From positions 1-32,652 of the forward strand of contig DAOUSR010000015.1 of NCBI GenBank assembly GCA_030627125.1: 32,652 nt of DNA. Direction: 5' to 3'. Below, one piece after another: positions 7,633 through 17,143 of the stretch. Under the pieces are notes generated by a model. That model did no database searches and had not been told where the DNA came from. It worked only from the letters and a program-made list of their open reading frames with translations. The stretch is from Thioploca sp. GTDB lineage: Bacteria; Pseudomonadota; Gammaproteobacteria; Beggiatoales; Beggiatoaceae. Numbering within the stretch: the first letter of the stretch is position 1; each line of letters opens with the position of its first letter. Both the position numbers and the translations under genes were made by a program.

Positions 7633-10524
7633 ATGCAAGACCCTACTAACCGATCAGATAAAGAAACAGGTCATGTTGAAATCAAAAACACGACTTGTTA
7701 TATGTGTGCTTGCCGCTGTGGTATCCGTGTAACCTTACGTGATGGTGAAATACGTTATATCCAAGGTAATCCCGACCATCCGCTTAACAAAGGAGTTATC
7801 TGTGCGAAAGGTGCTTCTGGAATCATGAAACAGTATTCGCCAGCACGTTTGACTAAGCCACTACGACGTAAATCAGGTACAGAACGAGGGGATTCTAAAT
7901 TTGAGGCAATTTCGTGGGAGGAAGCCTTCAGTATTTTAGAAGAACGTTTGCTAAAAATCAGAGCTGAAGACCCGAAAAAATTTGCTCTATTTACCGGACG
8001 GGATCAGATGCAAGCCCTAACAGGTTTGTTTGCCAAACAATTTGGTACGCCGAATTACGCTGCTCACGGTGGTTTTTGTTCTGTCAATATGGCTGCTGGT
8101 TTGATTTATACTATGGGTGGTTCCTTTTGGGAATTTGGTGGCCCAGATTTAGAACGAGCTAAACTATTTGTTATGTTTGGTACTGCCGAAGACCATCATT
8201 CAAATCCCTTAAAAATTGAGTTAGCTAAATTTAAACGCAAAGGTGGACGTTTTATTTCCATCAATCCAGTGCGTACTGGCTATTCAGCTATCGCCGATAA
8301 ATGGATACCAATCAAAACAGGTACTGACGGTGCATTATTATTAGCCTTAATTCATGAGCTGATTAAACAAGGCTTGTATGATCGAGAATTTCTCGTGCAG
8401 TATACTAATTCCCCAGAACTGATTAATATGGCGGAAGATAGCACGGAACAGGGTATGTTTGTGCGGTTTGAAGTGCCAGAGGAAGAAGGTTGTTTTGAGC
8501 CACAAAATAAATTATGGTGGGATCGAAAACTAAATAAAGCCATTTCTACTCATACTGATGGTGTTGATCCGTATTTATTGGGTGAATTTGAACTGGACGA
8601 TGGTACACCAGTAAAAACTGCTTTTCAGTTATTGAAAGAACGGGTTGAAGAAAATACTCCAGAATGGGCAGAAAAAATCACGGGTATTTCGGCTGAAACG
8701 ATTAAAAAATTAGCTTATGAAATGGGAATTACCGCACGTGATCATAAGATTGAATTACCAATTGCTTGGACTGATTGTTGGGACAATGATCATGATACTG
8801 TTACGGGTAATCCGATTGCATTCCATGCCATGCGCGGTTTGGCAGCTCATTCCAATGGTTTTCACACTATCCGAGCTTTAGGCATTCTAATGAGTTTGCT
8901 TGGTACTATTGACCGTCCAGGTGGATATCGGCATCGTCCGCCATTCCCACGTCCGATTCCCCCCTGTGCCAAACCACCGAAAGGCCCTGAAGCAGTGCAG
9001 CCTGATACGCCGCTTGATGGAATGCCATTAGGTTGGCCAGCTGATCCGGATGATTTATTTGTAGATGATGCTGGCGAGCCAGTTCGAATTGATAAAGCTT
9101 TTTCTTGGGAATATCCGCTTTCAGTACATGGCATGATGCACAACGTAATCACTAATGCGTGGCGTGGTGATCCGTATTTTATTGATACTTTAATGATTTT
9201 TATGTCCAATATGGCATGGAATTCATCTATGAATGTCACCGAAGTTCGCCAAATGCTCACTGATAAAGACGATCAAGGCGAATATAAAATTCCTTTCATA
9301 GTAGTATGTGATGCTTACCAATCGGAGATGGTGAATTTTGCCGATTTAGTGTTGCCAGATACCACTTATCTGGAACGTCACGATGTAATGTCGATGTTGG
9401 ATCGGCCAATTTCGGAATTTGATGGCCCAGCAGATTCAGTGCGAATTCCGATTTTACCACCTAAAGGTGAATGTAAACCATTTCAGGAAGTGTTGATTGA
9501 ACTAGGCAGTCGATTAAAGTTGCCGATATTTATTGATGAAAATGGTTCACGTAAATATAAAGATTACCCAGATTTTGTTCTCAATTTTGAGGCTGGCCCA
9601 GGTATTGGATTCCTTGCTGGTTGGCGGGGTAAAGATGGCAAAAAGTTCATGCGGGGCGAACCTAACCAACGACAATGGGAAATGTATGCAAAAAATAACA
9701 ATATGTTTCATTATGAATTGCCTAAATCCTATCAATATATGCGTAATTGGAATAAAGGTTACTTGCATTGGGCAAGACATCATGGTCTAATTCGTTATGC
9801 AGAACCTATTCTTATTCATATTTATTCGGAAGTGATGCAAAAATTTCGACTTGCTGCTCAGGGCAAATGGGATGGTAAACAACCACCGGATCATTTACGA
9901 GATCGAGTTGAAACTTATTTTGATCCGCTGCCATTTTATTATGAGCCATTAGAGTGGCAATTGACAGATTCTAAAGTTTATCCACTTAAAGCTATTACCC
10001 AACGGCCAATGGCAATGTATCATTCTTGGGATTCGCAAAATGCTTGGCTACGGCAAATTCATACTTATAATCATTTATTCGTTAATCCTCAAGTTGGTAT
10101 TTCCAATGGATTCAAGGATGGTGATTGGGTATGGTTGGAGTCACCCCACAATAAAGTACGTTGTCAATGTCGTTTTAGTGAAGCAGTGGAACCGGGTACA
10201 GTTTGGACTTGGAATGCTATTGGTAAATCATCCGGGGCGTGGGGACTTGCTCCAGATGCAAATGAATCCCAACAAGGTTTTTTGCTTAACCATGTCATTG
10301 CTGAAGAATTGCCACCGCATGAGCATGGGAAACATATATCTAATTCAGACCCGGTTACAGGTCAAGCAGCTTGGTTTGATGTGCAAGTACGTGTTTATAA
10401 AGCCTCAGATGATGAACCCGAGCAGACTTCTCCTCAATTTGAACCGATGAAACCTTTACCGGGGATGGTGAAAAAACGCCGCAAGTGGCAAGCTTATTTT
10501 GCTGGTATATTTGAAAAGAAATGA
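7633..10524 (+). CDS. soeA: molybdopterin oxidoreductase catalytic subunit, SoeA-type sulfite dehydrogenase
   Basis: CYMCACRCGIRVTLRDG(...)GVICAKG [4Fe-4S] binding motif, molybdopterin domains; 963 aa, no Tat signal; followed by matching FeS and NrfD/DmsC-type subunits. Confidence 0.85.
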   Translation: MQDPTNRSDKETGHVEIKNTTCYMCACRCGIRVTLRDGEIRYIQGNPDHPLNKGVICAKGASGIMKQYSPARLTKPLRRKSGTERGDSKFEAISWEEAFSILEERLLKIRAEDPKKFALFTGRDQMQALTGLFAKQFGTPNYAAHGGFCSVNMAAGLIYTMGGSFWEFGGPDLERAKLFVMFGTAEDHHSNPLKIELAKFKRKGGRFISINPVRTGYSAIADKWIPIKTGTDGALLLALIHELIKQGLYDREFLVQYTNSPELINMAEDSTEQGMFVRFEVPEEEGCFEPQNKLWWDRKLNKAISTHTDGVDPYLLGEFELDDGTPVKTAFQLLKERVEENTPEWAEKITGISAETIKKLAYEMGITARDHKIELPIAWTDCWDNDHDTVTGNPIAFHAMRGLAAHSNGFHTIRALGILMSLLGTIDRPGGYRHRPPFPRPIPPCAKPPKGPEAVQPDTPLDGMPLGWPADPDDLFVDDAGEPVRIDKAFSWEYPLSVHGMMHNVITNAWRGDPYFIDTLMIFMSNMAWNSSMNVTEVRQMLTDKDDQGEYKIPFIVVCDAYQSEMVNFADLVLPDTTYLERHDVMSMLDRPISEFDGPADSVRIPILPPKGECKPFQEVLIELGSRLKLPIFIDENGSRKYKDYPDFVLNFEAGPGIGFLAGWRGKDGKKFMRGEPNQRQWEMYAKNNNMFHYELPKSYQYMRNWNKGYLHWARHHGLIRYAEPILIHIYSEVMQKFRLAAQGKWDGKQPPDHLRDRVETYFDPLPFYYEPLEWQLTDSKVYPLKAITQRPMAMYHSWDSQNAWLRQIHTYNHLFVNPQVGISNGFKDGDWVWLESPHNKVRCQCRFSEAVEPGTVWTWNAIGKSSGAWGLAPDANESQQGFLLNHVIAEELPPHEHGKHISNSDPVTGQAAWFDVQVRVYKASDDEPEQTSPQFEPMKPLPGMVKKRRKWQAYFAGIFEKK

Positions 10525-10559
10525 TAATTCTTAATTATGAATGCTTTTCATCCTGTAAC

Positions 10560-10619
10560 GTAGGGGCAATCCTTTGCCCTTAATTTAAAGATAGGGTAAC
10601 CACAAGGGTTTACCCCTAC
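10560..10619. repeat. paired hairpin repeat GTAGGGGCAAT...AGGGTAACCACAAGGGTTTACCCCTAC between soeA and soeB
   Basis: Two opposed GTAGGGG-type units; same family as 19508-19574. Confidence 0.8.
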
Positions 10620-10812
10620 AAATCAATATGTATGGGCATGCTCTTAATTTAATGGTATTGAACGTGTTGGAAACAAGTTTAACTGTTTTTAATTCATAAT
10701 TTTTAATCCTGATTTTAACAAGATTAAACAAAACCTGATAAATTTTGGTGAAGATATTAGGTACAATTAAGATGATGGGCTATTCATCTTCGTAACTAAG
10801 CGAATAATCTAT

Positions 10813-11547
10813 ATGAAACAACTAGCTTTAATTATTGATCTCAACGTATGTGTTGGCTGTCATGCTTGTGTTACCAGTTGCAAAGAATGGAATACTTCTG
10901 GTTGGGCAGGTCCTATGTCAGATGTTAATCCTTATGATGCCAATCCAACTGGTACATTTTTTAATCGAGTGCAAACTTTTGAAATAGGAACATTTCCTAA
11001 TACTGAAACCGTGCATTTTCCTAAAAGCTGTCTACATTGCGAAGACCCACCTTGCGTACCAGTTTGTCCTACCGGTGCCAGTTATAAGCGTGAAGCTGAT
11101 GGTATTGTTTTAGTAGATTACGATAAATGTATTGGCTGCAAATACTGTTCTTGGGCTTGTCCATATGGAGTACGTGAATTTGATCAGAAAGAAAAGGTGA
11201 TGAAAAAATGTACACTCTGTGTAGATCGAATTTATGATCAAACTTTGCCTGAATCAGAACGTAAACCAGCATGTGTATTAGCATGTCCCACTAGTGCTCG
11301 GCTATTTGGGGATGTCCATGATCCAGATTCTGAAGTGTCACAACTTATTCGAGAAAATGGTGGTTATCAATTAATGCCAGAATGGGGGACAAATCCATCG
11401 AATCATTATTTACCTCGACGCAAAACTCATTTTAAGATTCATGAAGATGAGTTGCTAAGAGTTGATAATCCACTGAAAAAAGAAGGATTATTACCAGAAC
11501 CACCAAAAGATCAGCAAACTTTGGACGATATTTATTCAAGTTGGTAA
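10813..11547 (+). CDS. soeB: 4Fe-4S ferredoxin-type subunit of sulfite dehydrogenase, SoeB
   Basis: Four cysteine clusters: CVGCHACVTSC, CLHCEDPPCVPVCP, CIGCKYCSWACPYG, CTLC(...)CVLACP. Confidence 0.88.
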   Translation: MKQLALIIDLNVCVGCHACVTSCKEWNTSGWAGPMSDVNPYDANPTGTFFNRVQTFEIGTFPNTETVHFPKSCLHCEDPPCVPVCPTGASYKREADGIVLVDYDKCIGCKYCSWACPYGVREFDQKEKVMKKCTLCVDRIYDQTLPESERKPACVLACPTSARLFGDVHDPDSEVSQLIRENGGYQLMPEWGTNPSNHYLPRRKTHFKIHEDELLRVDNPLKKEGLLPEPPKDQQTLDDIYSSW

Positions 11548-11548
11548 A

Positions 11549-11644
11549 CTATAGCATTTTCCAATTGAATGAGTTATATCAATACAAGAACTTGATATCT
11601 ATAGCGGATTTCATTAAGAGTTAAGCATTCATAATTGCTATATA
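11549..11644. repeat. MITE-like interspersed repeat copy A
   Basis: ctatagcattttccaattgaatgagttatatcaat...aagaacttgatatctata...ttcattaag...aattgctatata; aligns over its length with 15727-15814; ends are imperfect inverted repeats. Confidence 0.7.
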
Positions 11645-11672
11645 ACGATTGACAATTTATACAGAGACTATT

Positions 11673-12656
11673 ATGCATCCAGCATTTTCCGTAATTTTTC
11701 TAACCACTTTGATTGGAGTAGGGCAAGGTTTATTTTTAGCTCTTTACTCCGGCCAAATTTATTCTATGATGAAGCTGTTACCAGCACAAAATAGCCAAAG
11801 TTTTTATGCACTTGGTAGTTTACTTGCGGTTGGTTTCTTATTGGCAGGACTATTTGCATCATTTTTCCACTTAGGTCGCCCCATGCGAGCTTGGCGTTCT
11901 AGTAGTAAATGGCGTACTTCTTGGTTGTCAAGAGAGGTTATTATTTTGCCAACTACTATGTTGCTCATTGCATTCTATGGTGTTATCCATTATTTTGATT
12001 GGAATCAACCGCTATTCATTTTAGTTGAAACTCAAGCAATTAATTTATCTTTAATTATTGGCACATTAGCTATGTTGAGTACTTTTGCTTTATTTATTTG
12101 CACTAGTATGATTTATGCAAGCCTAAAATTTTTGCAAGAATGGTATAGTCCATTAACCGTGATTAATTATATTTTATTAGGAACTGCTTCCGGTTTTACT
12201 TTAGCAGCAGTATTTTCCGTTATTGTAGAAGCTGATGTGGTTGGTTTTTATGTCCTTTGGGCAATTATTTTAACAGTTACAGCATTTATTACTCGTGTTG
12301 CTACAATATTACGCAATCATAGTATCACACCCAAATCGAATTTACAGACTGCTATCGGTATACGCCATACGATTATTACCCAAAAATCCCAAGGATTTAT
12401 GTGTGGCTCTTTCAATACTCGTGAATTTTTTCATCATAAATCTTTAACTCAAATTAAAGCTATCAAAAATATTTTTTTAGTGTTGGTTTTTCCAATCCCG
12501 ATACTTTTGTTGCTAGTAGCAGCTTCTGGATTAGCACCATTATATTTAGCAATAGCTGCTTTTATAGTCCAATATTCAGGACTGCTTGCTGAACGTTGGT
12601 ACTTTTTTACCGAAGGGAAACATCCGCAAAATATTTATTATCAATCGGTAGCTTGA
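11673..12656 (+). CDS. soeC: membrane anchor subunit of sulfite dehydrogenase, SoeC/DmsC family
   Basis: MHPAFSVIFLTTLIGVGQGLF and FFHLGRPMRAWRSSSKWRTSWLSREV are DmsC-family motifs. The ATG at 11673 is preferred over the TTG at 11649. Confidence 0.85.
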   Translation: MHPAFSVIFLTTLIGVGQGLFLALYSGQIYSMMKLLPAQNSQSFYALGSLLAVGFLLAGLFASFFHLGRPMRAWRSSSKWRTSWLSREVIILPTTMLLIAFYGVIHYFDWNQPLFILVETQAINLSLIIGTLAMLSTFALFICTSMIYASLKFLQEWYSPLTVINYILLGTASGFTLAAVFSVIVEADVVGFYVLWAIILTVTAFITRVATILRNHSITPKSNLQTAIGIRHTIITQKSQGFMCGSFNTREFFHHKSLTQIKAIKNIFLVLVFPIPILLLLVAASGLAPLYLAIAAFIVQYSGLLAERWYFFTEGKHPQNIYYQSVA

Positions 12657-12658
12657 TG

Positions 12659-12674
12659 TTGGTAGTCCTAAACA
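12659..12674. repeat. solo IS1-like left end (TTGGTAGTCCTAAACA)
   Basis: Identical to the first 16 nt of 32576-32601; sits just after the soeC stop codon; no partner end found nearby. Confidence 0.45.
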
Positions 12675-12791
12675 TTTTTTTCCATTTGGAGATAGGATTA
12701 GTAGTTTGTATTACTGCTTGTAGTGCTTTTTGAGCAAATTTGGTTCACACTGAATTGAATTTCATTAAGCATTCAGAATTGCTATACAAAT

Positions 12792-13637
12792 TTATATTGT
12801 AGATAACGCAAACAATTTTTGGGCTGCTCCATTAAGATAATTCAGCAAATAATTACCAGATTCATCACCATTTTCTTGAAGAATAGGAGACACTTTTAAA
12901 CTTCCGGTTTTATCGCCTTGGAATATTTCGTAATCTAACATGCCTTGATAATTTTTCTCCAGCAATTGAAAGCTTAATATACCTTGATTTAATTCTACTT
13001 GTTGTGCGGCAAGGTGTAATGCTTCTATATCTGCTGGAGCTGGATAGAAAGATTGCTGGCGTTTTTTACCAGTTTCATCTTCAAACACTAAAAAAGCTGG
13101 CAAAGTATTTACAAATAAACCAATTGCTGAATCTTTATCAACTTCAAACGAAGCTAAGTTTGGTCTCGCACTATACCAAATTGTATCAGAAGCAACTATT
13201 TTCATATTACCACTATATTGTATGGTAAATTCTGTTAAGTCTAGTTTTTGTAAAGCTGTTTCTAAGGCTTTTGGATTTTGTACTGCTGGTTGAGCAATAA
13301 CTTTAATACCATTAGTTGTGATGAACTGTACAGTTTGAGCAGCATCTGCTTGTACAATAGCCTCGTCCATAGTATGGCTAACTTTCCAAGGATATGCTGC
13401 AAATCGTAAATTATCAACATCAAGTTTTAAATAACCTTCTAAATCCTGAGCTAACGTCCAGATTTGTAAATTTAACAATGGTAATTTATTTATAGCTTTC
13501 AATATATCTGTTCCGTTTGCAAAAATATCAACAGATAAATCAATGCTAGGAGGTTGACTTATTTCATTGTTAATAATGGGTAATAACTCTGTCAGTTCTA
13601 AATTGATAGGAATCTGTTCAGAGTTCATAAAATGCAA
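12792..13637 (-). pseudogene. hypothetical protein, probably truncated at its 5' end
   Basis: 281-aa ORF. Its frame stays open upstream without a good start (QIYIYGLRVEKLANLVSANLGQTLHFMNSEQ...) until an in-frame TGA inside a repeat at 13706-13736. Confidence 0.5.
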
Positions 13638-13705
13638 GGTTTGGCCTAGATTAGCTGAAACTAAATTGGCTAATTTTTCAACTCGTAAGCCGTATATGTA
13701 AATTT

Positions 13706-13736
13706 GTAGGGTGCATAAGCGATAGCGTCATGTACC
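13706..13736. repeat. GTAGGGTGCATAAGCGATAGCGTCATGTACC repeat
   Basis: Imperfect inverted repeat GGTGCAT/ATGTACC; resembles dispersed GTAGGGTGCATAAGCG-type repeats. Confidence 0.55.
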
Positions 13737-13742
13737 TTATCT

Positions 13743-13791
13743 CTAACTTAATCTTGGAGACGGACTTTTCAGCCGCTCAAGAATGGTGTTA
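13743..13791. repeat. direct repeat DR1, ~49 bp
   Basis: CTAACTTAATCTTGGAGACGGACTTTTCAGCCGCTCAAGAATGGTGTTA; about 45 of 49 positions match 14535-14582. Confidence 0.85.
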
Positions 13792-13880
13792 GATACAAAG
13801 CGTTTAATTTTAGAATTCTTTATTGAGTTTAAAGACTATTCCTATTATACTTAATAATGAAACTTAGGAGGTGTATAGTT

Positions 13881-14096
13881 ATGATTCATTTTAAAATGAC
13901 TGTAAAAGAAAATTTTGCATCATTTATAGATTCTGAAACAGGAATTATGGTATTTGTGGATTCTTTTGATAATCAAGAATTTGATATCCGAATTGGTGAT
14001 TTACTTGAAAGCAAACCTGTTGGTACTGTTAAAGCTGAGAATGATAAAATTTTGAATAAAAATCTCAGACAAATTTATCAAAGGGCTATTAAATAG
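13881..14096 (+). CDS. small hypothetical protein
   Basis: AGGAGG at 13866-13871 correctly spaced from ATG 13881; 71 aa. Confidence 0.6.
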   Translation: MIHFKMTVKENFASFIDSETGIMVFVDSFDNQEFDIRIGDLLESKPVGTVKAENDKILNKNLRQIYQRAIK

Positions 14097-14100
14097 TAAT

Positions 14101-14478
14101 ATGACTATAAATCAACAAGAAATATCCCAGTTAGAGCAGTATATTAATAACAAACTTACTGCATATAAAACAGAATTTATTATGACGATGCACTTTTCAG
14201 TAGATAGGATAAATGATGTAAGAAATAATCCTCCTATTACCGTTGAGGAGCTAAAAATAATCTTTGACTCTTTAATTTATAATCATATTACAGCTATTGT
14301 GGCTTTAAATAATAAAGATACTTTTAATATTCGCTGTACAAATACTCACATAAATATGCCTTGTGCTGTAATTAAAAAGCCACAAAATAATGGCTCAATA
14401 TTACATAAGAATATAGTTATTACTATAATGAGAAAGAAGACTTTTTATTCTAAAGACACTATTGAATTCAACGTTTAA
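14101..14478 (+). CDS. hypothetical protein, second gene of a two-gene unit
   Basis: Starts 4 bp after the preceding stop; 125 aa; no family recognised. Confidence 0.6.
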   Translation: MTINQQEISQLEQYINNKLTAYKTEFIMTMHFSVDRINDVRNNPPITVEELKIIFDSLIYNHITAIVALNNKDTFNIRCTNTHINMPCAVIKKPQNNGSILHKNIVITIMRKKTFYSKDTIEFNV

Positions 14479-14534
14479 AAACACGCGGGTTGGACTGACG
14501 TAAGTAAAGTTTAGCAAATACCCATAAATCAATT

Positions 14535-14582
14535 CTAACTAAATCTTGGAGACGGACTTTCAGCTGCTCAAGAATGGCGTTA
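14535..14582. repeat. direct repeat DR2, ~48 bp
   Basis: CTAACTAAATCTTGGAGACGGACTTTCAGCTGCTCAAGAATGGCGTTA; same orientation as 13743-13791. Confidence 0.85.
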
Positions 14583-14941
14583 TCCTGCTGAGACGTTCCA
14601 CCTTTGCTACGCTTCTCCAAGTCGCTTTGGCTCGGATTACACTCAGAATAGCGTTGAAGCGGACATTTTACTTCCATGTCTAGTGCCGCTGAACATAATA
14701 CGCTATATTTTAAATAAGGGATAAATATCAATGGTTCTGACAGTTTTTATAATTAATTGTTATTAAAGTATTTTTTATTTTCACAATAATAAAATGCTTA
14801 AATTTCAATGAGTTAATTTTTTACTTGAGTCTATTTTTAAAAAACTGTTCGAACTATTGAAACTAAAGTTACTTGCATATACTGAAATTGTGGTATTGAA
14901 TATGCACGAATTTTTAGTTCATCAATTAGCTACTCATAAAT

Positions 14942-15694
14942 ATGTATCACACTATTCGTATATTTGAACTTGAATTTATTTCAGCTACTCATCATTTAGA
15001 AGTCATTGACGATTTGTTAGATTATCAACATAATCCATATTATGGTTCTAAAGCACCTTTTGTGATTACAGTCAATGCTGATCAATTAGTTAAATTAGAT
15101 AAATTACCCGATTTAAAATCTGAACTTAGCCAATCCATGTTTATTTTTCCAGATGGACATCCAATTATTTGGTATAGTAAAATAGCTCGAAAACCTTTAC
15201 AAGCAAGGTTGACTGGGAGTGATTTATTTCCACTGTTATGGCAAAAAGCCAAAGATCAGAAAAGATTAATAATTGTTAGTCATGAAGAACTTGGCTTAAA
15301 ATTAAAAGATACTAATACTTACTATTATACTCCTCCATTATTTGACGTAAATACTCCTGAATTTGAACAAATTAGTAAAGAAATATTTGATATAATTAAA
15401 GACTTTCAACCTAAATTTGTAATTATTGGCTTAGGATTTCCTAAACAAGAATGGTTGGGATTATCTATTCACAAAACTCTCCAAACTCAATCAATACCAT
15501 CACCATTATTTTTATTTTTAGGAGCTTCAGCAGAGTTTTATGTTGGTATGAAAAAAAGAGCTCCTATTTTTTGGCAAAGGATTGGGATGGAATGGTTACA
15601 TCGTTTTTTACAAGAACCAAAAAGATTGTGGAAAAGATATATTCTTGGTATTATACCTTTATTAAAGTTGTGCATTAAAGAATTTAAAAAATAG
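14942..15694 (+). CDS. WecG/TagA/CpsF family glycosyltransferase
   Basis: FVITVNADQLVKL, PDGHPIIW, RLTGSDLFPLL, VIIGLGFPKQEWL, FLGASAEFYVGMKKRAPIFWQRIGMEWLHRFLQEPKRLWKRY. Confidence 0.95.
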   Translation: MYHTIRIFELEFISATHHLEVIDDLLDYQHNPYYGSKAPFVITVNADQLVKLDKLPDLKSELSQSMFIFPDGHPIIWYSKIARKPLQARLTGSDLFPLLWQKAKDQKRLIIVSHEELGLKLKDTNTYYYTPPLFDVNTPEFEQISKEIFDIIKDFQPKFVIIGLGFPKQEWLGLSIHKTLQTQSIPSPLFLFLGASAEFYVGMKKRAPIFWQRIGMEWLHRFLQEPKRLWKRYILGIIPLLKLCIKEFKK

Positions 15695-15726
15695 AGGCTA
15701 GTATAATTTCATTTTTTAAAACTTTA

Positions 15727-15814
15727 ACTATAGCATTTACCAATTGAATGTATTATATCAATGCAAATTAAGAACTTGATATTTATATCGAATTTAATTA
15801 AGAATTGCTATATA
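15727..15814. repeat. MITE-like interspersed repeat copy B
   Basis: actatagcatttaccaattgaatgtattatatcaatg...aagaacttgatatttatatcgaatttaattaagaattgctatata; aligns with copy A. Confidence 0.7.
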
Positions 15815-15848
15815 ATAAATTATAGTAATTGATAACTGAAAGAAAACT

Positions 15849-17132
15849 GTGTCAACAAATAAATCTAAGCCTCGTGTTTTATTATCCGCTTATCAATGTG
15901 TTCCACGAATGGAAGCAGTATCCCAAATTGGTTGGCAATGGTATTGTCGATTATCCAGACGAGTACCAACTACTTTAGTAACTCATATTAGAAATCGTAC
16001 AGATATTTTAAAAGCTGGAGCTCCTTTTGCCGATTCAGAAATCATATTTATAGATACCGAGTGGTTTGCAAAGCGTTATTATAACCTAATTTGTAAACTG
16101 TTTCCTAATAGTGAACACGCTAGAGATTTATTGTTTTCTCCAGATTTTTACTTATTTGACTGGTTAACAATTAGACAGTTAAAAGCTCGTCAACGAACTG
16201 GGGAGGATTGGGATATCATACATTCCGTAACTCCAGTATCACCTATGGCTTTAACAAGATTACACGTATTAAAAAAACCAGTAATATTAGGCCCTTGGAA
16301 TGGTGGTTTGAAAAATCCAACTACGTTTCCAGAAATTATGCGGGAAGACTCTGGTTGGTTGTATTCAATCCGTCGTCTAGGTTCTTTAATAAACTTAGTT
16401 TTTGGCACTACTAAACATGCAGCAACTATTTTAACTGCAACTAAAGCTACATTAGAAATTGTCCCAGAACGTCATCATTCTCATTGTCGTTACCTTATAG
16501 AAAATGGAGTAGATTTAGATATATTTACTCCTGCGCCTTGGCCAGCACCACCATCTTCTAATAATCCATTGCATATTTTGTTTGTAGCTCGTTTTCAACC
16601 ATTTAAAGGTTTGCCTATGTTATTGGAAGCTATAGCTCGTTTACAGCAACCCATAAAATTAACCGTGATAGGCGATGGAGTTTTGCGAGATAAATGGCAT
16701 GATATAGCTAAGAAATTAAATATAAATCAATTAATCAACTGGATGGGACCAAAATTATCCACTGAAATAGTTAAGCAATTGCATACATCCCATGTTTTAT
16801 GTTTACCTTCAGTACGTGAATCTGGTGGTGCAGTATTACTAGAAGCAATGGCTTGTGCCAGACCAGTTTTAACTATTAAATATGGTGGCCCAGCTGAAGT
16901 TGTAGATGATGAGGTTGGTTATGTTATTCCGCCAGATGGAGGAGCGCCGGCTATCATAGATAGTTTAGTTGATTCTTTACAAGATATTATATTGCATCCA
17001 GAGATATGGCAAAAACGAGGAGAAGTTGGAAGACAAAGAGCAGTAGAAATGTATGGTTGGGAAGCGAAAATAGAACAAGTATTGGATTTATATCAGGAAA
17101 TATTAGATAAAGAACGATTGCTATCAAAATAG
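15849..17132 (+). CDS. glycosyltransferase family 4 (GT-B fold)
   Basis: NPLHILFVARFQPFKGLPMLLEAIARL, SVRESGGAVLLEAMACARPVL, YGGPAEVVDDEVGYVI; GTG start. Confidence 0.92.
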   Translation: MSTNKSKPRVLLSAYQCVPRMEAVSQIGWQWYCRLSRRVPTTLVTHIRNRTDILKAGAPFADSEIIFIDTEWFAKRYYNLICKLFPNSEHARDLLFSPDFYLFDWLTIRQLKARQRTGEDWDIIHSVTPVSPMALTRLHVLKKPVILGPWNGGLKNPTTFPEIMREDSGWLYSIRRLGSLINLVFGTTKHAATILTATKATLEIVPERHHSHCRYLIENGVDLDIFTPAPWPAPPSSNNPLHILFVARFQPFKGLPMLLEAIARLQQPIKLTVIGDGVLRDKWHDIAKKLNINQLINWMGPKLSTEIVKQLHTSHVLCLPSVRESGGAVLLEAMACARPVLTIKYGGPAEVVDDEVGYVIPPDGGAPAIIDSLVDSLQDIILHPEIWQKRGEVGRQRAVEMYGWEAKIEQVLDLYQEILDKERLLSK

Positions 17133-17143
17133 ATACACTTATC

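Noticed and set aside
8862-9260. 132-aa minus-strand ORF opposite soeA
   Set aside because: Antisense to a strongly supported molybdopterin oxidoreductase; composition does not look like a real protein.
9533-10450. Plus-strand ORFs (9533-9790, 10040-10450) in alternate frames of soeA
   Set aside because: Overlap fully with soeA in another frame and lack recognisable domains.
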